A stretch of DNA of 64,000 nucleotides from contig OZ021727.1 in the NCBI GenBank assembly GCA_963978545.1, positions 20,801,943 to 20,865,942 on the forward strand, given 5' to 3'. Source of the DNA: Linyphia triangularis. Lineage: Eukaryota; Arthropoda; Arachnida; Araneae; Linyphiidae. The notes below the pieces were generated by a model. It had not been told where the DNA came from. It ran no database searches and was given only the letters and a program-made list of their open reading frames with translations. Below are positions 25,024 to 36,405 of this stretch, piece by piece; the stretch's first letter is position 1; every line of letters starts with the position of its first letter. The position numbers were made by a program, and so were the translations under genes.

Positions 25024-27841
25024 ATAGTATAATTTGTTGACTTCTGGACTATAGCCCTCTATAAATTTTGTTGAATTCTGGACTATCGATGTTTCAAGTG
25101 TTGACACCTGGACTTAATTAGATTAAAAGTTTATATATCCGTGAATGAATATCAAAAAGTGATGTAACAACCGTTAAAAACATAAAAAGTCAGCATTTAG
25201 TCTTTTTCATAAGTAGTTTATGATGTATTACCAGTTTATTTAAGTATAGTTATAATTTTTCACTGTGATAATCAAGTTGTACTTTGTAAAAGTTTTAAAA
25301 TCTTTTGATCTTTATATTTGAAAATGGTAAATAATATTTATATCGACATATATATTTTGTAGAAACAAATATCCTCACACTTGTCTTAAAATAAAAGTAG
25401 AATGTGATTTTTTTAAACTTTTACTTCCATCCAACTTAGTTATGTTACTTTATATTTTGAAAGAAGGAAAACCAAGTTAATCTGTAGCATCTATTTTTCT
25501 TTGGTTTTATATTGTAAATTTATAAAAATCGAATTAAATAGAAAACTCACAAAGTAAAAAAAGAAACTCACATGAATATGATCACATGATTTTATTGTTC
25601 TATTTATTTACATTGTTTATTAAAGAGTCATACATTAATAAATATGCTTTACACAATTAACATTTAAAAATTATATAAATTGTATTTGTTACAGCATTAT
25701 ATTTTTAACAAAAAAGAATAATAAAGAAAGAATTTCATAGTGTAATTTATTCACTATGTATATAAATTATTACATAATATAAGTATATTTCATATAAATA
25801 TATTTTATATATAAGTACAATATATTTCATAATATATAAGTACAATATAATATTAATACATTTTTGTTGCAAAATGTCCAAATGGCAAACAGTTCGTTGC
25901 ATCGTACATATACATCTTGTCATAGAAACTACATAGACTTGTTTTATTTTGTGTAACTGTAGATACAATGTGATTTTTAGACATAATATTTGTTTGTTTG
26001 TTTCTAATCACCCCATCTGTTCTTAAAATATTTACATATTGTTCATGTTTCAACTGATTTTTCACAACACACTTCTTTGTGCCTTTACATGTAAGCTTAT
26101 TCTCTTCTCCAAACACATAACTATACATTTTTGGACGCAAAGCACAGAACTCTGAAATGGGTATACCTCTAGTTTCATCTTTCAAATATCCTAAACAAGC
26201 CTCATTAGCTTTCGAGTATAAACTATGAGAAGGGTGATAATTTGAAAAGTCTAAACAATTTTTGAACTTTTTAGATAGGTCAGCATATACATCTTTAGTA
26301 AATATTTCTAAACAAAGTGAGTCAGTGTCAGTGTATAACAAACTTATTTTTTCTCTATAAGTAGGTTTTAAAATGTCGTAAAATAGTTCAAACATTTTTA
26401 ATTTGCTTAAATCCAATACAGAAAAACCTATGTAGACAGGTTGATTTAGAAAAAGATTTGACTTTAAAATTTTGAATATCGCACATGAATCATTAAGTAT
26501 GGAAAAAAATTCTAAGCCCGGATCTGCCAGGAATCTTTTACATTGCTTTTCATTTAATGCAACTTTAACATTAACATGTTTTCTTAAATTCATACAGGTG
26601 CGTCCAAAGAATGCATTATTAAAGAGTTTGAAGAAATCTTTATCAAAAGAATTGCATGCGTTTTTTCTTTTGTCATTGTTAAACAAAATATAATTCTGTA
26701 ACCAATATGATTGCTTAAATTTAATAATTCGATGAATTTTTTTAATTTTCAAGCCATGTTTAATATAAAATTGTAAGTTCAAATAATGAACTACATATTT
26801 TTTCTTTTCATGGAAAGTGTTTAAAAGTTTTTTATTTCTTCCATTAAACTTCAAACTTAACTTCTCCAAAATGTGTTTTTGATAAGAAGAAAGCATGTTA
26901 TAATTTACTGTTTCATGATTAGGTGCTAATGGGAATGATTTGTGTAGATCATGGATATCAGGAGGGTAATATAAATCAATTTCTAAAATAAATCCAATTT
27001 GAGAATCTTTATCGAAAGCCATTAAATCGAAACAATCAATTTCATCCTGTGATAGCCATTGGAAATTTGAAAAAGGAAGTTTGTAACCACTCATTATTGT
27101 CCCATACAGATTGTTAAAATCAACAGATAAAATAAAACTTGACGGTGAAGATTTATTAAAATTTTCTAAGTAAGTGTTGTTAGCTTTAGCAAAACGTTTG
27201 GAGACAAAACACATTCCTCCTCGGATCCCCGACTCTATCATGAGGTACATATCAATATCTGTAAGTAATTCCAATGTGATTTTAGTATTTTTTAATCCTG
27301 CCATCCACGTTAAACTTGGAGTAGTGAAGAAATGTACTGGATCTAACTCATAATAACTCATGCTTAGTTTTCGAAAGTTCTCAAATACTTCTGCAAGTAA
27401 AATAACATCAGAATCCAAATATAAACGCAAATAGTCTTTTAAAGTTGAACATTTAAATGTAGAAAATATAACTTTAGCTAATTTATAATTATCATTAGAA
27501 ATATTCTCATTATTTAAATCGTTGAAAAATGCAGATTTCGGAGGAAGTTTTTCTTCTTCTAAAACTTCAAGGGAGTCTAAGTGATTATACGGAAAGAAAC
27601 CTTTCCTTAACAAAAGCTGCCTACAATCATATGACCCAAAAAAAGAATGAAAAATCGAAAAATTATGCTTACTTGTTTTCAAATTTTCTACCAGATCGCT
27701 TAATTTTGATGGAAGGAATAAGAAACTATCGAGAAATCGTATATTGTCTAAACTGAAAGATGTGCATTTTTGTGTGTTAACTGGAATAATTGTAAGTTTT
27801 TGGCCTAAATCACTAGATATTTCTTTAAGAATTAAATGAGA
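25023..27841 (-). repeat. Inverted arm C, unit 2
   Basis: Second copy of arm A, offset by 6673 bp. I saw essentially no differences other than the polB codons near 25917-25920. Confidence 0.95.
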
Positions 27842-27901
27842 AATCTTCAGAGTCTGTGTATAGAAAATATTTGAAATTTTTGTCGTATGATTTTTTAACA
27901 T
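25853..27901 (-). pseudogene. polB: 5'-truncated polB copy in arm C
   Basis: 682 codons, the same structure as the arm A copy: starts in antisense loop sequence, then Exo III and the complete palm (motifs A, B, C), with no N-terminal half. It has FYDKM near the end where arm A has FYFKM, and so matches the arm D copy at that position. Confidence 0.85.
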
Positions 27902-28707
27902 TTCCAGTTAAAATAAGTGACATAACGAAGTTCGAAAATAAAAATAAAATTTCGATAAATGTATATGAATTTCAAAATGAAATTTATCCTATATATAAGA
28001 GTAAACTTAATATTTATAAAGAAATTGACCTTTTGTTGTATAAAAAACATTATTTTTTAATAAGAAACTTTAACAAATTGTTACATGAAAAACATGGAAT
28101 TCACAAATATTGTAAAAATTGTTTAATGGGTTTTTCTCGACAGACAACTTTAGATAACCATATTAAGAGATGTTTACACAATGCTCCGCAAAAGGTTTCC
28201 CTTCCTACGCCTGATCATAAATACTTAACATTTAATGCTTTTCACAAAATGTTTTTTCACCCATTTTGTGTGTATGCAGATTTTGAATGTATCACTCAGC
28301 GAGTACTTTCAGCGGAACCGAGTACAAATACATCATTTTCAATAACAAAACAAAACCACAAACCAGTTGCATATTCTTTAATTCTTATTGATAATGAAAA
28401 AAAAATAGTGTTTCACAAATTTCACTGTGGTTTAAATGTAGTTTCAAATTTTATTTCATGCTTGCAAAATATTTCAAAAGCCGTAATTCAATATATGGAA
28501 AAAAATATTCCAATGAATGAATGTGATATTGTTAGTTCTGACAGATGTCATTTATGTGGAAATATGTTTTCAACAGAAACTATAAGTGTTAGAAATCATG
28601 ATCATTTAACAGGAAGAGTGTTAGGCAAAGCTTGTCAAGGATGTAACTTAAACTACAAATTTTCTAATTTTCTCCCTGTTGTTATACATAACTTAAGAGG
28701 ATACGAT
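27842..28707 (+). other. Loop between arms, unit 2
   Basis: 866 bp identical by eye to 21169-22034. Supplies the N-terminal portion of the second long polB frame. Confidence 0.9.
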
Positions 28708-30696
28708 TCTCATTTAATTCTTAAAGAAATATCTAGTGATTTAGGCCAAAAACTTACAATTATTCCAGTTAACACACAAAAATGCACATCTTTCAGTTTA
28801 GACAATATACGATTTCTCGATAGTTTCTTATTCCTTCCATCAAAATTAAGCGATCTGGTAGAAAATTTGAAAACAAGTAAGCATAATTTTTCGATTTTTC
28901 ATTCTTTTTTTGGGTCATATGATTGTAGGCAGCTTTTGTTAAGGAAAGGTTTCTTTCCGTATAATCACTTAGACTCCCTTGAAGTTTTAGAAGAAGAAAA
29001 ACTTCCTCCGAAATCTGCATTTTTCAACGATTTAAATAATGAGAATATTTCTAATGATAATTATAAATTAGCTAAAGTTATATTTTCTACATTTAAATGT
29101 TCAACTTTAAAAGACTATTTGCGTTTATATTTGGATTCTGATGTTATTTTACTTGCAGAAGTATTTGAGAACTTTCGAAAACTAAGCATGAGTTATTATG
29201 AGTTAGATCCAGTACATTTCTTCACTACTCCAAGTTTAACGTGGATGGCAGGATTAAAAAATACTAAAATCACATTGGAATTACTTACAGATATTGATAT
29301 GTACCTCATGATAGAGTCGGGGATCCGAGGAGGAATGTGTTTTGTCTCCAAACGTTTTGCTAAAGCTAACAACACTTACTTAGAAAATTTTAATAAATCT
29401 TCACCGTCAAGTTTTATTTTATCTGTTGATTTTAACAATCTGTATGGGACAATAATGAGTGGTTACAAACTTCCTTTTTCAAATTTCCAATGGCTATCAC
29501 AGGATGAAATTGATTGTTTCGATTTAATGGCTTTCGATAAAGATTCTCAAATTGGATTTATTTTAGAAATTGATTTATATTACCCTCCTGATATCCATGA
29601 TCTACACAAATCATTCCCATTAGCACCTAATCATGAAACAGTAAATTATAACATGCTTTCTTCTTATCAAAAACACATTTTGGAGAAGTTAAGTTTGAAG
29701 TTTAATGGAAGAAATAAAAAACTTTTAAACACTTTCCATGAAAAGAAAAAATATGTAGTTCATTATTTGAACTTACAATTTTATATTAAACATGGCTTGA
29801 AAATTAAAAAAATTCATCGAATTATTAAATTTAAGCAATCATATTGGTTACAGAATTATATTTTGTTTAACAATGACAAAAGAAAAAACGCATGCAATTC
29901 TTTTGATAAAGATTTCTTCAAACTCTTTAATAATGCATTCTTTGGACGCACCTGTATGAATTTAAGAAAACATGTTAATGTTAAAGTTGCATTAAATGAA
30001 AAGCAATGTAAAAGATTCCTGGCAGATCCGGGCTTAGAATTTTTTTCCATACTTAATGATTCATGTGCGATATTCAAAATTTTAAAGTCAAATCTTTTTC
30101 TAAATCAACCTGTCTACATAGGTTTTTCTGTATTGGATTTAAGCAAATTAAAAATGTTTGAACTATTTTACGACATTTTAAAACCTACTTATAGAGAAAA
30201 AATAAGTTTGTTATACACTGACACTGACTCACTTTGTTTAGAAATATTTACTAAAGATGTATATGCTGACCTATCTAAAAAGTTCAAAAATTGTTTAGAC
30301 TTTTCAAATTATCACCCTTCTCATAGTTTATACTCGAAAGCTAATGAGGCTTGTTTAGTATATTTGAAAGATGAAACTAGAGGTATACCCATTTCAGAGT
30401 TCTGTGCTTTGCGTCCAAAAATGTATAGTTATGTGTTTGGAGAAGAGAATAAGCTTACATGTAAAGGCACAAAGAAGTGTGTTGTGAAAAATCAGTTGAA
30501 ACATGAACAATATGTAAATATTTTAAGAACAGATGGGGTGATTAGAAACAAACAAACAAATATTATGTCTAAAAATCACATTGTATCTACAGTTACACAA
30601 AATAAAACAAGTCTATGTAGTTTCTATGACAAGATGTATATGTACGATGCAACGAACTGTTTGCCATTTGGACATTTTGCAACAAAAATGTATTAA
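27856..30696 (+). CDS. polB: Protein-primed DNA polymerase B, N-truncated
   Basis: 946 residues, the longest polB frame of the element: same domain order as the copy at 21183 with Exo I (Asp142/Glu144), Exo II (Asp284), Exo III (Tyr425/Asp429) and catalytic Asp789/Asp791 in YTDTDS. Its 3' end is unshifted and closes with ...HFATKMY. One substitution, G to T near 30359, changes Gly to Val in the segment before YLKDETRG. The N-terminus is cut at the palindrome junction and the sequence upstream is the antisense of another polB copy, so no ordinary promoter is expected. Catalytic residues are complete, but whether a shortened polymerase works is unknown. Confidence 0.9.
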   Translation: MYRKYLKFLSYDFLTFPVKISDITKFENKNKISINVYEFQNEIYPIYKSKLNIYKEIDLLLYKKHYFLIRNFNKLLHEKHGIHKYCKNCLMGFSRQTTLDNHIKRCLHNAPQKVSLPTPDHKYLTFNAFHKMFFHPFCVYADFECITQRVLSAEPSTNTSFSITKQNHKPVAYSLILIDNEKKIVFHKFHCGLNVVSNFISCLQNISKAVIQYMEKNIPMNECDIVSSDRCHLCGNMFSTETISVRNHDHLTGRVLGKACQGCNLNYKFSNFLPVVIHNLRGYDSHLILKEISSDLGQKLTIIPVNTQKCTSFSLDNIRFLDSFLFLPSKLSDLVENLKTSKHNFSIFHSFFGSYDCRQLLLRKGFFPYNHLDSLEVLEEEKLPPKSAFFNDLNNENISNDNYKLAKVIFSTFKCSTLKDYLRLYLDSDVILLAEVFENFRKLSMSYYELDPVHFFTTPSLTWMAGLKNTKITLELLTDIDMYLMIESGIRGGMCFVSKRFAKANNTYLENFNKSSPSSFILSVDFNNLYGTIMSGYKLPFSNFQWLSQDEIDCFDLMAFDKDSQIGFILEIDLYYPPDIHDLHKSFPLAPNHETVNYNMLSSYQKHILEKLSLKFNGRNKKLLNTFHEKKKYVVHYLNLQFYIKHGLKIKKIHRIIKFKQSYWLQNYILFNNDKRKNACNSFDKDFFKLFNNAFFGRTCMNLRKHVNVKVALNEKQCKRFLADPGLEFFSILNDSCAIFKILKSNLFLNQPVYIGFSVLDLSKLKMFELFYDILKPTYREKISLLYTDTDSLCLEIFTKDVYADLSKKFKNCLDFSNYHPSHSLYSKANEACLVYLKDETRGIPISEFCALRPKMYSYVFGEENKLTCKGTKKCVVKNQLKHEQYVNILRTDGVIRNKQTNIMSKNHIVSTVTQNKTSLCSFYDKMYMYDATNCLPFGHFATKMY

Positions 30697-31526
30697 TATT
30701 ATATTGTACTTATATATTATGAAATATATTGTACTTATATATAAAATATATTTATATGAAATATACTTATATTATGTAATAATTTATATACATAGTGAAT
30801 AAATTACACTATGAAATTCTTTCTTTATTATTCTTTTTTGTTAAAAATATAATGCTGTAACAAATACAATTTATATAATTTTTAAATGTTAATTGTGTAA
30901 AGCATATTTATTAATGTATGACTCTTTAATAAACAATGTAAATAAATAGAACAATAAAATCATGTGATCATATTCATGTGAGTTTCTTTTTTTACTTTGT
31001 GAGTTTTCTATTTAATTCGATTTTTATAAATTTACAATATAAAACCAAAGAAAAATAGATGCTACAGATTAACTTGGTTTTCCTTCTTTCAAAATATAAA
31101 GTAACATAACTAAGTTGGATGGAAGTAAAAGTTTAAAAAAATCACATTCTACTTTTATTTTAAGACAAGTGTGAGGATATTTGTTTCTACAAAATATATA
31201 TGTCGATATAAATATTATTTACCATTTTCAAATATAAAGATCAAAAGATTTTAAAACTTTTACAAAGTACAACTTGATTATCACAGTGAAAAATTATAAC
31301 TATACTTAAATAAACTGGTAATACATCATAAACTACTTATGAAAAAGACTAAATGCTGACTTTTTATGTTTTTAACGGTTGTTACATCACTTTTTGATAT
31401 TCATTCACGGATATATAAACTTTTAATCTAATTAAGTCCAGGTGTCAACACTTGAAACATCGATAGTCCAGAATTCAACAAAATTTATAGAGGGCTATAG
31501 TCCAGAAGTCAACAAATTATACTACT
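28708..31526 (+). repeat. Inverted arm D, unit 2, with right terminus
   Basis: 2819 bp complementary to arm C. It ends at the canonical CT and the AACCTA duplication. AATAAA occurs about 100 bases after the polB stop. Confidence 0.95.
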
Positions 31527-31686
31527 AACCTATAAGATTCCTTAAGTTTTTTCAAAACTTATTGAATTTAAGATTGTTTTTGTCATCATTTTTAAAATGT
31601 TACCATCCAATATATGAAAACCATATTTTTCCGTTTCATTCCTAAACCAATCGGTCAAAAGACTATTAAAGCAATTCTGAACCTAA

Positions 31687-31870
31687 GGCCCCGAGTCTAC
31701 TGTCTACAAAAAGTTGTGACATAATTTTATCGCCGAGATGTGGTCAATGTTAGTTTTATGACAATGCGTTCACTGGAGAGGCAGCGACAGAACTACTGCT
31801 GCCATAACATTGACAACATTTCGGCGACAAAATTGTGACGCAACTGTTTTAGACAGCGAACACGGGGCCC
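31687..31870. repeat. MITE with long inverted repeats, PIF/Harbinger-like
   Basis: Nearly palindromic 184 bp: starts GGCCCCGAGTCTACTGTCTA and ends ...CGGGGCCC. TAA flanks both sides (31684-31686, 31871-31873), which fits the 3-bp TWA duplications of PIF/Harbinger. The stems are about 75-90 bases and imperfect. No coding capacity. Confidence 0.72.
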
Positions 31871-32029
31871 TAAATGATTTTGGTTTAGATTTAGAACCCT
31901 ATTTTTGTTTGCCTAATCTTCTTAACCTTTGAAGAAATTTTTACTATTTAAAGAACTTATTCAAGAAAAAAAAAATTATCGTCATACTACATTTTGAATA
32001 CATAATTATTTTCCTCACTAAAAACTTAT

Positions 32030-33240
32030 TTCTTGCAAATCAATCGCATGTCATTATCATCATTCAATATTATCAACAATCTCTCATAATTTCATTAGTA
32101 ATAAATGGTAACTTATTGCTTAAAAGTAATACATAATATAATCCATAAAAACAAAGTTTTTAATATAAATTCTTTATACGCATCGTACATTTTTATATTC
32201 ATTAACAAAACGCCATTTCTGTTGCCAGCGTGTGCTTGGTGTTACACCTAATTTTAAATATTAAAAACATCTCTATCAGCAAATTATCCGGGAAACTACT
32301 TTTCAAACATTCATTGAAAATGAATGTGAATTTATACACTCACATCCAAACATCTTTTATTTATTCTGATTAAAAAAAATTATTTTATTACTCATTTACT
32401 AAAACAATTTTGGCAACAGTAAATAGTTTCTTCAATGATCGGTTAAATGCTATTTCAGAGGAATTAGATTGTTTATTAGTATTCCGTAAAAACGACATTT
32501 TAGTGAGAGCGACAGCCACCAAAATTTGATAGAATCCGTTGTCATCGACATCGAATCTATCTGCTAAGTTTCAGCCCGGTTGGATGAGGGCAAAGGGGTT
32601 AATTAGGCCGTCGCACACACACAAAATCCTCATCAAAAACTGATTTTATACCAAAGTAAACGAATGATATTCAACATTAAAAATTATCAACAGTCTCTCT
32701 TGATTTCCTTAGCAATAAATGGCAGTCCATTGTATGAAAAGAATAATAAAAAAAAAAAAATTGATATTTTTTTGGATATTTACTAATCAAAACATCAAGT
32801 TTAAAACGCCTACGAAATCATTAAATTTCTCATCCATTAATGACCCCATATCTTTTACTGAACTTTAATTAAAAGAGCTTTAGATACATTGTGTCTAACA
32901 ATGTCTTCATGCAGATACACCCTGTCTACAATCAAACAGACTGATTTCTTACCAAATCAATCTCATGTTATTATTACCATTAAATATTATCAACAGTCTC
33001 TTATGATTTACTTAGTCATAAATGGCAGTTCATTGCTTGAAAATAATAATAATAATGATCGATATTTGTTTTGATTATCTACCAATCAAAACCATCCAAC
33101 TTAAAACACCTACAAAATCATTAAACTTCTCATCCATTAACGACCCCATACCTTATACTGAACTTTAATTAAAAGAGTTTTAGATACATTGTGTCTAACA
33201 ATGTCTTCATGCAGACACACCCTGTCGAGAATCAAAAAGA
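32030..33240. repeat. Tandem block of about 305-bp units, interrupted by R1
   Basis: The segment TATTATCAACA...CTC...TAAATGG recurs at about 32068, 32685 and 32985; the second part of the unit (CTCATCCATTAA, then TTTAGATACATTGTGTC) recurs at about 32829 and 33129. The period is about 300-305 bp. The first unit is cut by an R1 copy (32130-32620), so the duplication predates that insertion or R1 landed in one unit. The last unit overlaps the 3' end of the possible exon at 33221. Confidence 0.8.
32130..32620 (+). repeat. Dispersed repeat family R1, full copy
   Basis: About 490 bp, running from AAAACAAAGTTTTTAATATA through TTTTGGCAACAG to GTTTCAGCCCGGTTGGATG and AATTAGGC. The same order, inverted, is seen at 35910-36405. 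No ORF; the termini show no clear inverted repeats. Confidence 0.8.
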
Positions 33241-33429
33241 CGTCTTGAAGACCGAGGTATCGAGCGACGAGCGTTAAAACGGAGGCGGCCGATGTAATCA
33301 GCCTTACATATTGACGTGTCTGCTTCATTTGCATGAATATCCCTGTTTTGAGCATGATCGCGTAAAATTGATCTAATAAACTCGGGAGTTTATTCGGAGG
33401 AATCGCCAGAAGCACAGTTTCCCGATATG
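33221..33429 (-). CDS. Probable internal host exon, unrecognised
   Basis: The minus strand has an acceptor (CTCTCTTTAG) ending at 33430 and a donor (GACAGG|GTGTGT) at 33220. The 209 bp between give 2 bases plus 69 codons with no stop, noticeably GC-richer than the flanks. The peptide is protein-like and helical: AIPPNKLPSLLDQFYAIMLK, then MQMKQTRQYVRLI, ending VFLILDR. I could not assign a family. The 3' end of the exon (codons for about CLHEDIVRH in the run-on frame) is shared with the tandem block, so the duplication may have copied exon edge and intron. Other exons were not found. Confidence 0.45.
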
Positions 33430-34720
33430 CTAAAGAGAGGAGAGTATAGTTAAATAAATAATATTTCGATCCCGGATTCGGTTCCCTGAATTGTAGAGAT
33501 GTTGTGATGAACTCTTGATTCCTGATAACAAAAATATGGAGATTACATGATTGCTTCGGGAAGTTCAGGGAATGTCGGACTGTTTGAAAGGTTTCAATTA
33601 AGGCTATAGAGATCTGTTGTTGTTATTGTTTGAACTTATTTTCATAATTAATACCTGGGGAGTAGGCTCTTTCAAGGCATGGCTTGCTTATTAAAATGTG
33701 ATGGAGCTCTGCTGGGGCAAGAATTATCATCAAAATTTTGAGAAGGAGTGTCAGAAAATATAAGTTGGGCTGTGATAGTTACTGCAATTAATTGGCTAAT
33801 TCTACATACGCTTATAAATGATATAGTAAGTCATAACTTCATTTGAGTCTGGAAAACTAAACTTGTCGAGGATATGAAGTTTGCGAATGGACATAATAGC
33901 TACTTTAGTGCGATACATTAACTTACTCTTTTTGAACGATGGTAGATTAAAAACGTATTCTTTTTAATGATTTATGATTAATAAGTGTTTCTTATTCATT
34001 CATGACAAAACTCCGGGATGTTCGCGATCCTAGGGGTGTGGAGGGGGGGGGGGGTCTAACCCTAAAAACCCTCATCCTGGTTGCTCCCCTGTAAACTTAA
34101 CAACTTCTTCTGTTTTTCATTCTCGAAACGCAATGACATTCAAAAATTAGACTGTTATATTGGATAAAAAGCAGACCATCTATTTAAAGATTGGCAATTT
34201 CAATTTAGATTTGTATTTGATCGAAATAAACGCAAATTCCAACCTCGTTTATGTTTATAAAAGTAGAAATTTGCTATGCAAAAAATATAAATTTGTTGTT
34301 GAAAATATGGATTAAAAAATGTATTTTAGTTCATATATAAGTGCTGACAATATTATATGGAAATATATTTTCTTGAAAAAAAGGTTTAAATTGTTTTCCT
34401 TTTAGCGCTACTGGAAGCGAAATCAGACAAAGTGGGAAATATCTAATTGTTCGAATCATTAGAGACTGAAAAGGAGTCTTTTTATTTGAATTTTAGATCT
34501 GTGCTATAAAAAGATGCCTTCTATCAAAAGATGATAATTATTTTTTCGATTTGCTTTTCTTAACGCTATTTCTTTAAAAAATCAAGGAAAATCAATAAAA
34601 TGATAATTTGCAATTCGTAAAAAAATTCTTAAATTTGAAAAATTGCCACTTGTTAAAGAAATTTTTTCCAAATAAGTTATAACATATATCAATTCAATCT
34701 TTCGCATTTATTATACATTA

Positions 34721-34753
<33 letters not shown>

Positions 34754-35730
34754 TCTCTTTTCTTTTCATTTTTAAAAATATTGTTTTGAAAATTTCCTAT
34801 TTTAAAAGAAACTTAGAAATATATAATAACTCAAACCTACAATAAATACAATACAAGTTTTACAAAATTTATAAGTTCATCACGCAAAAAGATAAATTAT
34901 ATGAATATTAATGGCTTATCTCTATCTAGTAATTTATAACAAAACAAAAAAATTGTAATGCATTATTGCTAAAAAAAATTTTATCTCAATAAGTACATTA
35001 TTTCAAACTGTTTACGTATTTATAACAATTATTACATTAGAATATAAATGGTAGGAGGTTCAATAACCTAGTCGAAATATTTGAAGTTGTAATTAAATTA
35101 AATTACGACAGAAAATAGAAATAGCTGTTCTATTTGATTTTCTGTCGTATTTAAAAACTACTAAATATATTCACGATATCTGAATTAAACTTACAAATCT
35201 TTAAGTCAATACTGCACATGAAATGTTAAATTAATATCTAAATACTACTTGCAAAGATAATGTGACTTTAAAATGAAGATACAGGACATTTTACGTTTTC
35301 GCCATTCCATCGGGAGATATATCTCCGCTTTATTCTTCTCTGGAGTTTAATTAATTTCTGAAAAAGGCAAATGTTTGCATCTGAATGACTTTACAATTAG
35401 AAGGGAACATTTCATTACCGTGACTAGCTGACTTTAGCAAAAATTCTATATATTTCAACTCGAAATTATTTCAGCATATTTACCTGCAATTTTCTGTTAC
35501 TAAGAATTCCAAAATTAAACTTTTAAAAATTTGATATTAGTGTAATGAACAAACTAAAACAAACATGTATAATACAGTTTCAGTATATCGAAGAAAATAC
35601 TGCACAGTTCTGTTATGATTAAACATTTGAGACCAATAAAAAGTTTGTTAATTTTAAATTAATAAGACCAATGCGTTCAGGGCAAGGTTAATTCAATAAC
35701 ATTTACATCGCAAAGTATACGCAAAAACGC
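33430..35730. other. No gene seen; possible intron or intergenic DNA
   Basis: AT-rich, with a G run at about 34045-34055 and a C/T-rich tract at 34725-34760. An inverted pair of about 25 bases (AATTACGACAGAAAATAGAA and TTCTGTCGTA) occurs at about 35100-35150. No exon-like segment. Confidence 0.5.
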
Positions 35731-35734
35731 TTGT

Positions 35735-35840
35735 GGGGTAATCATCTTAAACACCGTAACGTCACTTGAGTATAAGCACTTGCTTTGTCTGATGAGTAAC
35801 TTTCCGTGTTCGAATCCAGTAGTGGTCAGTTCATCAAAAA
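35735..35840 (+). repeat. Possible tRNA-derived SINE fragment
   Basis: A good B box (GTGTTCGAATCCAG, about 35809-35822) is preceded by a tRNA-like stretch, but the A box is weak and no second copy is in the window. Confidence 0.35.
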
Positions 35841-35909
35841 GATCCCTTTTTAAATCCTTTATATTAACTTCTATTTTGTGGGTATGTTTATCGCTGGCGG
35901 GCAAATCGG

Positions 35910-36405
35910 AGCAAGCCTAATTAACCCTCTCCCTTTTATCCAATCAGACTGAAACTTGGCAGTAAGATGCGATGTCGATGACAATGCATTCTGTCAAATG
36001 CTGGGGCTGTAACTGTCACTAAAAGGTAGATTTTACGGACTACTGATAAACCAACTTGCCGTCATCCAATCGCGCTAAAATAGTATTTAACCGACCATTG
36101 AAGAAACTCTTTCCTGTTGCCAAAACTGTTTTAATAAATCAAAAAATAAAATTGTTTAAATCAGAATGGATAAAAGATACTTGGATGTGAGTACATAAAT
36201 TCAAGTTCATTTTTAATAAATAAATTTTGAAACGTAGTTGCTGCACATTTTGTTCATAGAAATGTTTTTGATGTTTGATATTGGATGCAAACACCAAGCA
36301 CCCGCTGTTTACAGAATCGGGGCTGCGTTAATGAATATAAAAAATTGGCAATGCATATAAAGGATTTATATTAAAAACTTTATTTTATGGGTTATATTAT
36401 TATAG
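35910..36405 (-). repeat. Dispersed repeat family R1, full copy, inverted
   Basis: Mirror of 32130-32620: AATTAACCC, CTGAAACTTGGC, CCTGTTGCCAAAACTG, CACATTTTGTTCATAG and ATGGGTTATATTA in reversed order. Full length, so the two copies together define the family's ends. Confidence 0.8.

Larger units (their letters stand above)
18350..31526. mobile_element. Palindromic, polB-only Maverick/Polinton derivative (13.2 kb)
   Basis: Starts AGTAGTATAATTTG and ends with its exact complement ...ACTACT; the 6-bp target duplication AACCTA lies at 18344-18349 and 31527-31532. AG/CT ends and a 6-bp duplication are the Polinton hallmarks. Inside are two tandem copies, offset 6673 bp, of a palindromic unit: arm of 2.82 kb, 866-bp loop, complementary arm. 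The only recognisable gene is protein-primed DNA polymerase B, four times. Integrase, capsid, protease and ATPase genes are absent, so mobility must have depended on another element. The single outer duplication shows the whole 13 kb behaves as one insertion. Confidence 0.9.

Noticed and set aside
18350..31526. Complete assembly artefact
   Set aside because: Proper AG/CT ends, the 6-bp duplication and several copy-specific variants support a real insertion, though the exact unit number still rests on read evidence I cannot see.
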